This document shows, piece by piece, positions 8,667-17,633 of a DNA stretch of 64,000 bases (the stretch's first letter is position 1; every line of letters starts with the position of its first letter). Where the stretch lies: contig NZ_QDIE01000002.1 of the NCBI RefSeq assembly GCF_003957255.1, positions 79,842-143,841 on the forward strand, in the 5' to 3' direction. Below the pieces are notes generated by a model. The model had not been told where the DNA came from, made no database searches, and worked only from the letters and a program-made list of their open reading frames with translations. The translations under genes were made by a program, and so were the position numbers. This DNA is from Actinotignum sanguinis. Its GTDB lineage: Bacteria; Actinomycetota; Actinomycetes; Actinomycetales; Actinomycetaceae.

Positions 8667-8748
8667 CGTACTGCCCGTACACATACCGCGCTTACGCCGT
8701 AGGGCGATTACGCGTACTGCCGTTACATGTACCGCCACGCGTACCGCC
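8667..8748 (+). repeat. Cluster of YGTACYGCC repeats
   Basis: The nonamer occurs as CGTACTGCC at 8667 and 8713, TGTACCGCC at 8728 and CGTACCGCC at 8740, with further GTAC-containing half matches between. The last three are spaced 15 and 12 bp. The cluster occupies the gap before the acyl-CoA synthetase gene and could be a multi-site operator or decayed tandem repeat. Confidence 0.45.
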
Positions 8749-8822
8749 GTTCTGAGTTATTACCACTATGATTGATTAGTCAACGCCACGAAACCGCTGT
8801 TCGAGTGGGTGAAGGAGTAGGA

Positions 8823-10982
8823 ATGACCGTGAAACCTTGGCTGGATATTTACCCGGAGTGGGTACCCTCCGATATCACGGTGGACGAGGAGACTTTAGAA
8901 GAGTCGCTCCTGCGCGCGGCCGAACGCTATCCCAATCGGGTTGCCTTGGATTTCCTCGGGGCGACGACGAGTTATCGGGAGCTGGTTGAGCGGGCTCGCC
9001 GGGTTGCTACTCTCCTGCGCAGTTTAGGGGTGCAGCGTGGGGATACCGTCGCCGTGGCCTTACCGAATTGTCCCCAACATATGTACGCCCTGTGGGGTGC
9101 GATCCTGACGGGTGCGACCGTGGCGGAGATGAATCCACTAGCTCCGCGACCTGAATTACATCGTCAGATCACGATGGTTGATGCGCGGGTTGTTATTGCG
9201 TGGGAGAAGACCATTGCCACGCTGGCACCAGCCGCCTACGACGCGCGCCACTATTTCGCGGTTGACCTCTCCCGCGACTTACCCCTGACCTCTCGGATTC
9301 TTCTCAAGCTTCCGGTGGCGCAGGCACGGACCCAGCGTGCTCGCTTGCGCGGGGATGTTCCCGCTCACGTGGCTTCTTTTGATCGGGAGTGGCGGAAAGC
9401 GGCTCCTATGGATCTCGATACGTTCCGTAAACCGCAGGCGGATGACGTAGCGCTCTATATGTTTACCGGGGGTACCACCGGCAAGCCGAAAGCGGTAATG
9501 CTCACGCACCGGAATTTGGTGTCCAACCGCAAGCAGATCATTGCCTGGGTGCCTTTTGAGGCTGATCATCACGAGGTGATTGCTGGGGTGCTGCCCCTCT
9601 TCCATGCGTTCGGTTTTACGCTCATGATGATGTGCGGCCTTGATCTAGCTGCGACCGCTATTTTCTTGCCGAATTTCGATATTAAGTCTTTACTGGCTGC
9701 TCAGAAGCGACGCCCCATCACCGTGTTGCCCGGGGTAACACCCATGTTCTCCCGTATTCTTGCCGAGGTGGAAAAGCGGGAAGCAGCCGGGGAAACTATT
9801 GATCTGTCCTCGATTCGTTTCGGGGTGTCCGGCGCGATGGCACTGCCGAGCGAGGTGGCGCGCCGCTGGGAGGAACGCACCGGCGGTTTCCTCATCGAGG
9901 GCTATGGAATGACGGAATCATCTCCGGTGGTTTCTGGATCTCCGATGAGCCAGGATCGGCGCCCTTCCACCCTAGGTGTTCCGTTCCCCGGTACCGAGGT
10001 ACGTATCGCCAATCCCGATAATTTGGCGGAGGATGCCGCGGATGTGGGCGAGATTTTGGTGCGCGGCCCGCAAGTTTTTACTGGGTACCTGGGTGAACCG
10101 GAGGAAACCGAGGAGGCGTTGTTCGGAGACTGGCTGCGTACCGGTGACTTGGGGCGCTGGGATGGTCCTTTCGTTGTTATGGCTGATCGCGCGAAGGAGA
10201 TGATTAATTCCTCCGGTTTTAATATTTATCCTTCCGAGGTGGAGGAAGTCCTGCGGGAAATGCCAGAGGTCCGCGACGTGGCAGTTGTGGGGATTCCCGC
10301 TGCGGAACGTGGCGAATCAGTGGTGGCCGCTCTTGTATTAGAACCGGGATCCACGGTTGATCTGGCGGCGGTGCGCCGCTGGGCCGAAGGCAAGCTCGCT
10401 CATTACGCGATGCCATCCTCTATTGCTCTTTTTGATTCTCTTCCCACGTCCCAGTTAGGGAAGGTGATGCGCCGCTCGGTGCGCGAACAGCTGGATAATT
10501 TCGAGCTAACTGCCGGGGTGTGGGTGAAAAAAGCCGGTGCGGTTGCTGGAAGTGCTACTACCGCGGTGGGTGACATGACCCGTGAGACTTTCGAGCGCGT
10601 ATTGGCCGGCTTGGAGACCACCTATAACCTGACTGTCGATCAGATTCAAAGTTGGGCCTCCAGCATCACGAAGTCCGCCACGGAAAGTGGTGGTGCGGTA
10701 CGCCAATGGGTCGATAAGACTGCCCCCAGCCAGGAAACTATTGCTGCTTTCGTGCGTTCTGCGGGAGCTACTTTGGAATCTTTCGCCACCTGGGTGGTAC
10801 GATCTGGCCACGACTTAGTTGCTGGCGCTACGCGGTCAATCACGCCTACTGCACAAGAACATGCGAGCGCCCAGAACCGTTACCCCCAAAGCGATGACAG
10901 CAGCGACGGTGCCACTACCCCCGCCTCGGGTAGCTCCGCAACCTCCCAAAATGAGGAGAATTCAACTAGCCCGGAAAACTAG
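8823..10982 (+). CDS. Long-chain acyl-CoA synthetase (AMP-binding) with C-terminal extension
   Basis: This ANL-superfamily enzyme activates a carboxylic acid, probably a fatty acid, to acyl-AMP and then acyl-CoA. The P-loop motif YMFTGGTTGKPKAVMLTH lies at about residues 214-231, EGYGMTESSP near 360, and RTGDLGRW near 440. The C-terminal domain contains the AKEMINSSGFNIYPSEVE hinge region and the GKVMRRSVREQL lysine motif near residue 550. After that come about 160 extra residues of amphipathic helix and a Ser/Thr-rich tail, not part of the enzyme family. The ATG at 8823 is preferred over an upstream TTG because GAAGGAGTAG precedes it. Confidence 0.9.
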   Translation: MTVKPWLDIYPEWVPSDITVDEETLEESLLRAAERYPNRVALDFLGATTSYRELVERARRVATLLRSLGVQRGDTVAVALPNCPQHMYALWGAILTGATVAEMNPLAPRPELHRQITMVDARVVIAWEKTIATLAPAAYDARHYFAVDLSRDLPLTSRILLKLPVAQARTQRARLRGDVPAHVASFDREWRKAAPMDLDTFRKPQADDVALYMFTGGTTGKPKAVMLTHRNLVSNRKQIIAWVPFEADHHEVIAGVLPLFHAFGFTLMMMCGLDLAATAIFLPNFDIKSLLAAQKRRPITVLPGVTPMFSRILAEVEKREAAGETIDLSSIRFGVSGAMALPSEVARRWEERTGGFLIEGYGMTESSPVVSGSPMSQDRRPSTLGVPFPGTEVRIANPDNLAEDAADVGEILVRGPQVFTGYLGEPEETEEALFGDWLRTGDLGRWDGPFVVMADRAKEMINSSGFNIYPSEVEEVLREMPEVRDVAVVGIPAAERGESVVAALVLEPGSTVDLAAVRRWAEGKLAHYAMPSSIALFDSLPTSQLGKVMRRSVREQLDNFELTAGVWVKKAGAVAGSATTAVGDMTRETFERVLAGLETTYNLTVDQIQSWASSITKSATESGGAVRQWVDKTAPSQETIAAFVRSAGATLESFATWVVRSGHDLVAGATRSITPTAQEHASAQNRYPQSDDSSDGATTPASGSSATSQNEENSTSPEN

Positions 10983-11068
10983 ACCGTTGGTGTGGTCCCA
11001 CGGGTGGGAGCGCTCCGTATAGCTATGCCTCACAACCGACCACAAGCAACGCGCAGCCCACAAACACC

Positions 11069-11104
11069 GCTCAGCGCAGGAGCTTCGCTCAGCGCAGGAG
11101 CTTC
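11069..11104. repeat. Exact 18-bp tandem duplication at the nrdR 3' end
   Basis: The 18-mer starting GCTCAGCGCAGGAG occurs twice back to back (11069-11086 and 11087-11104). The second copy reaches into the nrdR stop codon. It lies between convergent genes and probably arose by slippage. Confidence 0.8.
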
Positions 11105-11597
11105 AGGATTGAGGTTTCGAGAAATCCGGCGATTCTGATGCAACCGGAACATCCGGATCACGGCGCAGGTCTGCGATGGCGCGCTCAAAATCATCAATCG
11201 AATCGTAATTTGAGTAGACCGAGGCGAAACGAAGATATGCGACGAGATCAAGAGCCTTGAGCGGTTCGAGAATAGCTAGGCCGATATCATGCGCGTCAAT
11301 CTGCGAGCTGCCCGAGGAGCGGACTTTTTCTTCCACTTGTGCTCCGAGCAGCGCGAGTTGATCTTCGGTAACCGGGCGCCCCTGGCAGGCTTTCCCTACC
11401 CCGTTGATAATTTTCTGACGTGAGAAAGGTTCGGTAGCGCCCGAGCGCTTGACGACCACAAGACTGGCGGTTTCCAGCGTAGAGAAACGCCGATGGCAGT
11501 TCGGGCATTCGCGACGGCGACGAATGGAAAGTCCATCATCGGCGGTACGAGAATCAATCACCCGTGAATCAGGGTTGCGACAAAATGGGCAATGCAC
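11103..11597 (-). CDS. nrdR: Ribonucleotide reductase repressor NrdR
   Basis: NrdR is an ATP/dATP-sensing repressor of ribonucleotide reductase genes. With the GTG at 11597 as start the protein is 164 residues, begins MHCPFC as is canonical, and places the zinc-ribbon cysteines at C3, C6, C31 and C34. The ATP-cone domain follows ([20 protein letters not shown]), ending with [16 protein letters not shown] longer ATG start at 11606 is possible, but it would put the start inside the -10 box TAGAAT. The gene lies next to the LysM gene and lexA, the normal actinobacterial order. Confidence 0.96.
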   Translation of the reverse strand: MHCPFCRNPDSRVIDSRTADDGLSIRRRRECPNCHRRFSTLETASLVVVKRSGATEPFSRQKIINGVGKACQGRPVTEDQLALLGAQVEEKVRSSGSSQIDAHDIGLAILEPLKALDLVAYLRFASVYSNYDSIDDFERAIADLRRDPDVPVASESPDFSKPQS

Positions 11598-11604
11598 ATT
11601 AATC

Positions 11605-11610
11605 ATTCTA
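11605..11610 (-). promoter_or_regulatory. -10 box of a leaderless nrdR promoter
   Basis: TAGAAT on the minus strand ends 7 nt before the GTG at 11597. TTGGCG lies 18 bp further upstream as a possible -35. No Shine-Dalgarno is present. Confidence 0.7.
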
Positions 11611-11698
11611 AATGCCTCAGCTATAATGCGCCAACCGTATACCTATGACGAGATTGCCCAGCCCTCCGTACCGCCTGTGCTCAACCGAAAGTTCAGGA

Positions 11699-12382
11699 CT
11701 AATAGCCCGGAATCTCAAGAACCTGGCCGGGAACCAAGTTATGCGAGGAGAGTCCGTTGAGATTGACGATATCTGCCACTCCGGTGGAAATATCAGGAAC
11801 TCCCGGGATGCTGGCAGCAATACTCGCTAAGCTATCCCCACCTTGCACCGTTACGGTTGCCATTCCCGTTTCCAGGAAAGTAGTTCCCACGATCATGGCA
11901 AAACTGGCTAACAGAAGAGTAACAGCGATGGTCAGCGCTACCCGCACACCCATCCGTACGACACTATCCAGAGATGCCGTACTGGATCGCACCCCGGGTA
12001 CCGCCGCACCGCGAACCGGCTTCACCAAAGTGGCGGATGCCGTATTCGAAGCCAGCGATGCTGAGACGGTGCGTGAACGCGAGACCGATGGTGCCGATAG
12101 CGGTACCGCCCGAGCAACCTTGTGAGTACCAACCTCAGGCGCAAAAGCAACCGGACGGCGTACCGCGCCCAGAGCCGGAGTGTTCCAGCGCCGGCGCGCC
12201 CCCGCTACCCGTAGTGCCGTGACCGAAGCTGCCCCGCGAGCATCCCCGTGGCAAACTTCTTCCCCGCGTGACTTACTATGCACGGCCGCGGATTGCTCAC
12301 CCACCACCCGCAGCTTCGGGTGCCGCCGGCTAGTGTGAGCACGGCTGGTTTCCCGCGTTATCTCCTGGTATGCGACACTCAT
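11699..12382 (-). CDS. LysM-domain membrane protein, SOS-linked (ChiZ/YneA-like position)
   Basis: With the ATG at 12382, chosen for its GAGGAG ribosome site, the protein has 227 residues. A basic, Ser/Arg-rich N-terminal region of about 140 residues precedes a transmembrane helix (VALTIAVTLLLASFAMIVG). A C-terminal LysM domain follows (VTVQGGDSLASIA to LVPGQVLEIPGY), which should bind peptidoglycan outside. Genes of this kind sit divergently from lexA in actinobacteria (Rv2719c/ChiZ in Mycobacterium) and in Bacillus (YneA), where they delay division after DNA damage. An SOS box lies 12 bp upstream of the start, so a similar SOS-induced division role is inferred. Confidence 0.85.
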   Translation of the reverse strand: MSVAYQEITRETSRAHTSRRHPKLRVVGEQSAAVHSKSRGEEVCHGDARGAASVTALRVAGARRRWNTPALGAVRRPVAFAPEVGTHKVARAVPLSAPSVSRSRTVSASLASNTASATLVKPVRGAAVPGVRSSTASLDSVVRMGVRVALTIAVTLLLASFAMIVGTTFLETGMATVTVQGGDSLASIAASIPGVPDISTGVADIVNLNGLSSHNLVPGQVLEIPGY

Positions 12383-12393
12383 TTTCCACTCCT

Positions 12394-12407
12394 CGAACAT
12401 TCGTTCG
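12394..12407. promoter_or_regulatory. LexA/SOS box at the LysM gene
   Basis: CGAACATTCGTTCG matches the actinobacterial CGAAC-N4-GTTCG core perfectly. It lies between the LysM gene start and its promoter region, so bound LexA would block that gene. Confidence 0.9.
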
Positions 12408-12451
12408 CCGAACATCTGTATGTTAGACTAGTACGACAGTGAGGGTTTGTC

Positions 12452-12467
12452 TAGAACGTTCGTTCGA
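12452..12467. promoter_or_regulatory. LexA/SOS box in front of lexA
   Basis: TAGAACGTTCGTTCGA differs from CGAAC-N4-GTTCG by one base in the left half. It lies about 100 bp upstream of lexA and is the likely autoregulatory site. Confidence 0.8.
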
Positions 12468-12565
12468 CTCCGTGAGGTTCGGTCCTACTCCGGGCCCTAC
12501 CGTCGTAGAACTATTCAAACCCGCCCTTACGACAAAAAATTCGGCACGAACGCTCGGGAGTGCAT

Positions 12566-13273
12566 ATGGATCATCCTCAACTCACGGCTCGCCAGGCAGA
12601 GATACTGGACGTTGTTATTGACGGGATCGCCACCCATCACGTCCCGCCAACGGTGCGGGAAATCGGTGAAGAAGTGGGTATGTCCTCCCCTTCCTCAGTG
12701 AAATACCAACTCGATGCACTGGAGGAAAAGGGCTACATCTCCCGCAACCCTCGCCGGCCTCGCATGATTGAGCTCACAGAAGCCGGCCGTGCCCACGCAC
12801 GCCGTTCCCGCGGTGATTCCGAGTGGGAAAGCCGGCTACTTCCGGTGAGTGAACCGGGTCAGGCCAGCTTGGAATCTGATGTCCCAGTGGATATTAGTGA
12901 GGCAATCAATGTGCCAGTCGTCGGGAAAATCGCGGCCGGCGCTCCGATTCTGGCTGAAGAGCTCATTGAAGATGTGTTCCCGCTACCGCGCCAATTGACC
13001 GGAACCGGCGAGCTTTTCACCCTGAAAGTCCAGGGCGAATCGATGATTGATGCGGCGATTTGCGATGGGGACTGGGTGGTGGTGCGCCGCCAGCCTACCG
13101 CCGAAAACGGGGAAATCGTTGCTGCCATGATCGATGGGGAGGCCACGGTGAAAGTTCTCCAACGCCGCGATGGCCACGTCACACTGCTTCCTTGCAACCC
13201 CGCTTACTCCCCCATTCCCGCCGATGATAGCGAAGTGCTCGGGCGCGTCGTCATGGTACTGCGCACCCTCTAG
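12566..13273 (+). CDS. lexA: SOS repressor LexA
   Basis: The 235-residue protein has an N-terminal winged helix-turn-helix (LTARQAEILDVVIDG to GMSSPSSVKYQLDALEEKGY). The self-cleavage site is A124-G125 in KIAAGAPI. The catalytic dyad is S159 (VQGESMIDAAI) and K196 (GEATVKVL). The ATG at 12566 is preferred because GGGAG lies 5 nt before it; a GTG two codons upstream overlaps that site. Two LexA boxes occupy the divergent region shared with the LysM gene, and a third lies at recA, so this protein controls at least those loci. Confidence 0.97.
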   Translation: MDHPQLTARQAEILDVVIDGIATHHVPPTVREIGEEVGMSSPSSVKYQLDALEEKGYISRNPRRPRMIELTEAGRAHARRSRGDSEWESRLLPVSEPGQASLESDVPVDISEAINVPVVGKIAAGAPILAEELIEDVFPLPRQLTGTGELFTLKVQGESMIDAAICDGDWVVVRRQPTAENGEIVAAMIDGEATVKVLQRRDGHVTLLPCNPAYSPIPADDSEVLGRVVMVLRTL

Positions 13274-13393
13274 CCAACCTCGGTTTCAGGTAGCCTCTGG
13301 AACACCGCGATTGGCAAACCCGCATGTCGAGCAGGGCTGCGGCGTCGTACTACTATCCACTGCCCAAGCCGGGTTACTATTCGGGCTAGACCG

Positions 13394-15334
13394 CTATTTA
13401 ACTTGAGCCGCGAGCCGCCCCAGGGCCGCCCGGACCACGGCGCCGTTGTCCGTTCCCCACATATGCGGAAGGGAAGCACGCAAGAACCCACCGTAACGCG
13501 CGGTGACAAGCCGCGGATCCAGAATCGCGACCACGCCCCGGTCACTTTCACTACGGATGAGGCGCCCGGCCCCCTGCGCCAACAACAGGGCAGCATGCGC
13601 TGCGGACACATCCATGAAGCCGTTATATCCGCGCTCGTTAGCCCGGCGTGAACGTGCTTGGACCAGCGCGTCATTGGGGCGCGGGAACGGAATCCGATCA
13701 ATGGTCACCAGGCGGCACGTCAGACCGGGAACATCCACCCCCTGCCACAGCGAAAGGGTACCGAAAAGCGAGGCGTGGGGATCCGCGGCAAAATCTTTGA
13801 CGAGGGTGGGCAGCTGGTCCTCACCCTGCGCCAAAATGGGCAGATCAAGGTGATCGCGGGCGAAGGCCGCGGCCTCGTTCGCGGCCTTACGGGAGGTGAA
13901 AAGACACAGCGCCCCACCCTCCGCCGCCTCGATCAATTCCACGAGTTCACGCAGAGTTTCCTCCCCGTATCCTTCCTTCCCCGGGACGGGCAGGTGGCGC
14001 GCGACATAAAGAATGCCCTGCTGGTGGTAGGTGAATGGCGAGCCGACGTCGATTCCCCGCCACGGACCCTGGCTCGGATAAGAGAAACCGATCTGACGAG
14101 CAGCCAGGTCAAAACGCCCGCCAATGGCGAGCGTGGCGGAGGTAAGGATCGCGGGGCGGGCCTCGAAAAGCGTATCCGCCAACGGTGCAGACACATCGAG
14201 GGGTGCCGCACACAGACTCGAACGCCCCTCCAGATCGCGGGCAAGCCACACGACCAATGTGCCAGTTGCCACTGCTTCACTCACCATAGCGCTCACCATA
14301 TCGACGCAGGTTGAAAGCCGGTGGCGCACCACCGCTTTCGTTGCGGCATCTGATTCGGTACTACCGGGCAGAGCTGCGACGTCGTTCTCCACCAGCTGCA
14401 ATTCGCGCAACAACAGCATAAGAGCGTCCTGCAAAGGCGCGGGCAGGCAGGCAAGGCGCCCTTCCTCCAGCTCATCCATAATGGCGACGACGCCGTCACG
14501 GGCCCGTTCGATCCCCTCAGCCAAAATTTTTTCGCGGCGCAGCAGGCGCGCCAATCCCGTGATTTCCCCGTGGGAAAGCGCGAAGGTGAGTTGGCTCGTC
14601 ACGCGGTCGGCGAGATCATGAGCTTCGTCTACAACAAAAGCATCCACGTCCGGGAGCACGGGGGTGCCGGAACTATGCACGCCCAGCATGGCGTGGTTCG
14701 TGATGACGATATCTGCTTCGGCCGCCGCGGTGCGGGCCCGCACCGGAAAACACACGTCACGTAGCGGGCACTTCACCCCCACGCATTCGGGTTTACTCAA
14801 GGACACCTGGCGCCAGGCCCGCTCGGATACCCCGGGGACAAGGTCGTCACGATCCCCGGTCTCAGTTTCCGCGGCCCATTCGCGCAAACGCACGACTTCT
14901 TCACCGGTTGCACTCGCGCCGTATTCCCCTTCGGCGCGGCTGACAAGCGCATCATCCTCGGGATAACCACCGTGGACCTTACGCAAACACACGTAATTAT
15001 TCCAGCCTTTGAGCAGAGCGATATGCGGCTCATGCCCGGTTACCGCACTGACGGCTCGCGCCACTCGCGGCGCGTCCTGCCCCACGATTTGGCGCTGCAA
15101 GGCAAGGGTGGCGGTAGACACCACCGCACGCTGACCGGTCCGCACCGACCATTCCATGAGCGGAACCAGGTAGCCAATGGATTTCCCCGTGCCCGTCCCA
15201 GCTTGGATCAGCAGGTGGGAAGAGTCCTCCAACGCGGTGGCGGTCTCCTCAACCATACGATTCTGGCCCTCGCGGACCGCTCCCCCGAGATCCGCAACCA
15301 CCAGTTCGAGGATCTCGGCCAGTTCTTTTCTCAT
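13394..15334 (-). CDS. DinG/XPD-type ATP-dependent DNA helicase
   Basis: This superfamily 2 helicase of 646 residues has Walker A IQAGTGTGKSIGYLVPL at about residues 43-59 and the DEAH box VVDEAHDLADR near 236. The intervening domain has four cysteines, including CVGVKCPLRDVC, that can hold a 4Fe-4S cluster as in DinG, YoaA and XPD. C-terminal motifs include SLWQGVDVPG, and QGAGRLIRSESDRGVV as motif VI. The exonuclease domain of firmicute DinG is absent. The start codon overlaps the hflX stop by four bases, so it is translated from the hflX message. No SOS box is visible upstream of that pair. Confidence 0.93.
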   Translation of the reverse strand: MRKELAEILELVVADLGGAVREGQNRMVEETATALEDSSHLLIQAGTGTGKSIGYLVPLMEWSVRTGQRAVVSTATLALQRQIVGQDAPRVARAVSAVTGHEPHIALLKGWNNYVCLRKVHGGYPEDDALVSRAEGEYGASATGEEVVRLREWAAETETGDRDDLVPGVSERAWRQVSLSKPECVGVKCPLRDVCFPVRARTAAAEADIVITNHAMLGVHSSGTPVLPDVDAFVVDEAHDLADRVTSQLTFALSHGEITGLARLLRREKILAEGIERARDGVVAIMDELEEGRLACLPAPLQDALMLLLRELQLVENDVAALPGSTESDAATKAVVRHRLSTCVDMVSAMVSEAVATGTLVVWLARDLEGRSSLCAAPLDVSAPLADTLFEARPAILTSATLAIGGRFDLAARQIGFSYPSQGPWRGIDVGSPFTYHQQGILYVARHLPVPGKEGYGEETLRELVELIEAAEGGALCLFTSRKAANEAAAFARDHLDLPILAQGEDQLPTLVKDFAADPHASLFGTLSLWQGVDVPGLTCRLVTIDRIPFPRPNDALVQARSRRANERGYNGFMDVSAAHAALLLAQGAGRLIRSESDRGVVAILDPRLVTARYGGFLRASLPHMWGTDNGAVVRAALGRLAAQVK

Positions 15335-16860
15335 GCCCGCATCCTGGTGGACGCGTCTGTTTGGGCATCCCAGCGGGAGTCGATCTGCCCAGCGATATTT
15401 GCTCGCACCCGGGCGTGGATACGCGTACCGGTCGGAAGATAGTCGAGCTCGTCCAATAATTCGCCCTCTTCCAGAATCCGCGAGACGAGATCACCACGCT
15501 CGAAGGGAATAATGGCGTCAATTTCAATATCGGGGTGGGGCAGTTCTTCCTCGATGCGCGCAAGCAGCTCATCGATTCCCACCCCGCTATGCGAGGAAAC
15601 CGCGATAGCGGAAGGGTAGCGTGAACGCAGAGCGGTCAGATCTACCGGATCGGCAATATCAGCCTTGGAGAGCACAATAATCTCCGGGATATCGCGGGCA
15701 CCGGGCACATCCGCGAGCACGTCGTGCACGGCCGTGACCTGGGCAACCGGATCCGCATTGGAGGCATCGACCACGTGGAGGAGAACATCCGCCCCATCCA
15801 CTTCTTCAAGGGTGGAGCGGAAAGCTTCGACCAGCTGAGTGGGAAGATTACGCACAAATCCCACCGTATCCGAAAGCGTGAATTCGCGGCCTTCCGGGGT
15901 GATGGCTTTGCGTACTGTCGGGTCGAGAGTGGCGAAGAGGGCATTTTCAACCAGAACATTCGCCCCGGTAAGCCGGTTGAGCAGCGAGGATTTCCCGGCG
16001 TTCGTGTAGCCAACCACCACCACGGAGGGGATACCGGTACGCCGCCGTTCTGCACGCCGAGTGGAGCGGGCCGGTGCCATCTTTTTGATATCACGCCTGA
16101 GTTTTGCCATGCGTTGGCGAATGCGGCGTCGATCTAATTCCAGCTGAGTTTCACCGGGGCCGCGCGATCCGATTCCGGCACCGCCGGCCACCTGCCCACC
16201 AGCCTGGCGTGACATCGATTCACCCCAACCGCGCAGGCGCGGGAGCAGATATTCGAGCTGCGCGAGTTCTACCTGAGCTTTGCCTTCCTTCGATTGGGCA
16301 TGCCGCGCAAAAATATCAAGAATGAGAGCGGTACGGTCAATAACCTTGACGTTGACGATATCTTCGAGGGCGCGCCGTTGAGAAGGTGCCAGCTCGGTAT
16401 CAACAATGACGGTATCAGCTTCGTGAGCTTCCACCATCGCGGCAAGTTCTCGAGCTTTTCCCGCCCCGAGGTAGGTGGCACGGTCAGGAAGCGCGCGGCG
16501 CTGGATAACACCGGCAAGTACCGTTGAGCCGGCCGTATCAGCTAGCGCTGCGAGTTCACGGAGGGATTCTTCGGCCCGTGGACGATCATCAGCGAAGACT
16601 CCCACAAGGATGACTCGTTCCAGGCGGACCTGGCGGTATTCAACGTCAATCCCTTGTTCGCGTTCGATACCGCGGGCCAGACCTTCCACTTCCTGGAGGC
16701 CGACGTGGTCGCGGTGGGTATTGCCCGTACTCTCTTGCCATACGGTATCGGCTTGGAGCACTGTGCCGCGGCGGGTGGAGATATCAACATCACCGACGTG
16801 GTGCTCATGTTCATGTACTTCGTTACTAATGGCCACGTTCTCCTTCGTATGGACTCTCAT
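15331..16860 (-). CDS. hflX: GTPase HflX
   Basis: HflX is a ribosome-splitting GTPase acting on stalled or heat-damaged ribosomes. The N-terminal domain carries ADDRPRAEESLRELAALADTA-like sequence from about residue 90. Next are GIGSRGPGETQLELDRRRI and the G domain with G1 VVGYTNAGKSSLLNRLTG, G3 LSDTVGFVRNLP and G4 LSKAD. Length is 509 residues with an N-terminal His/Glu-rich extension. An AAGGAG inside the first codons suggests that translation could start further in, at the GTG of residue 9. It is the first gene of a two-gene operon with the DinG-type helicase. Confidence 0.96.
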   Translation of the reverse strand: MRVHTKENVAISNEVHEHEHHVGDVDISTRRGTVLQADTVWQESTGNTHRDHVGLQEVEGLARGIEREQGIDVEYRQVRLERVILVGVFADDRPRAEESLRELAALADTAGSTVLAGVIQRRALPDRATYLGAGKARELAAMVEAHEADTVIVDTELAPSQRRALEDIVNVKVIDRTALILDIFARHAQSKEGKAQVELAQLEYLLPRLRGWGESMSRQAGGQVAGGAGIGSRGPGETQLELDRRRIRQRMAKLRRDIKKMAPARSTRRAERRRTGIPSVVVVGYTNAGKSSLLNRLTGANVLVENALFATLDPTVRKAITPEGREFTLSDTVGFVRNLPTQLVEAFRSTLEEVDGADVLLHVVDASNADPVAQVTAVHDVLADVPGARDIPEIIVLSKADIADPVDLTALRSRYPSAIAVSSHSGVGIDELLARIEEELPHPDIEIDAIIPFERGDLVSRILEEGELLDELDYLPTGTRIHARVRANIAGQIDSRWDAQTDASTRMRA

Positions 16861-16955
16861 TTTCTCACGTTGCGCCGAAGTTTCCTACCGGCAACCTGGC
16901 GCATATGCGTGGTCGGCGGCGCTTCCTGCGAGTTTCTTCCTCTCCGCGCCTCGTT

Positions 16956-16961
16956 TAAGCT
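16956..16961 (+). promoter_or_regulatory. -10 box of a leaderless promoter (RsmC-like gene)
   Basis: TAAGCT ends 6 nt before the ATG at 16968, and no Shine-Dalgarno sequence precedes that start. Confidence 0.5.
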
Positions 16962-16967
16962 GGTGTT

Positions 16968-17570
16968 ATGACTTCGCACTACTTTTCAGAGCATCCGGAT
17001 ACCGCGAGCAACGCCCGTGCCATGGAGGTAACGATCCGCGGGCGGGCCTATTCCGTTACGGTCGACGACGGCGTCTTTTCCGGCAACGGCCTAGATAAAG
17101 GAACCGCGGTCCTCTTACGAAAAGTGCCCGAACCGGAATTGGAGCCGGGTGATATCGCGGTGGATCTCGGGTGCGGCTGGGGGCCGATCACCTTGGCTTT
17201 GGCCGCCGAAACTCCTCGCGTTATCGGGGTGGATGTGAATGAGCGGGCTCGCGAATTGACACGTATCAACCTTGAAGCCAACGGCTTACATGGCGACGTG
17301 CTTACCCCCGGCGAGGCCCTGGAGCGTTTGGGAGAGAAATCAATTCGGTTGCTGTGGTCGAATCCTCCTATCCGGATTGGGAAAGCTGCCCTGCATGAGT
17401 TGCTTGCTACCTGGCTGGATCGCCTGGCAGCAGATGGCGAAGCCTACCTGGTTGTGCAGAAGAATTTGGGTGCGGATTCCCTTGCTGCTTGGCTAGCGGG
17501 CGAGGGGTACCTGTGCGAGAAGATCGGATCCTCCAAGGGATTCCGGGTCTTGCGGGTACGCCGGTCATGA
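16968..17570 (+). CDS. RsmC-like class I SAM methyltransferase
   Basis: The 200-residue protein is a single MTS-type methyltransferase domain as in the C-terminal half of RsmC (16S rRNA G1207). The SAM motif is VDLGCGWGPITLALA at about residues 63-77. The catalytic NPPIRIGK at about 132-139 corresponds to the NPPFH motif of N2-guanine rRNA methylases. The N-terminal segment HYFSEHPDTAS and RAYSVTVDDGVFSGNGLDKGT are typical of the family. It is divergent from hflX and probably leaderless. Confidence 0.87.
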   Translation: MTSHYFSEHPDTASNARAMEVTIRGRAYSVTVDDGVFSGNGLDKGTAVLLRKVPEPELEPGDIAVDLGCGWGPITLALAAETPRVIGVDVNERARELTRINLEANGLHGDVLTPGEALERLGEKSIRLLWSNPPIRIGKAALHELLATWLDRLAADGEAYLVVQKNLGADSLAAWLAGEGYLCEKIGSSKGFRVLRVRRS

Positions 17571-17633
17571 CACACGTTGGCCACTGGTTACCAGGCGATA
17601 CACTCGGAGTGACAAGCGCGCTCCTCGCCCTCG

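Noticed and set aside
16861..16967. SOS box before hflX and the DinG-type helicase
   Set aside because: No match to the actinobacterial box in either strand of this short gap.
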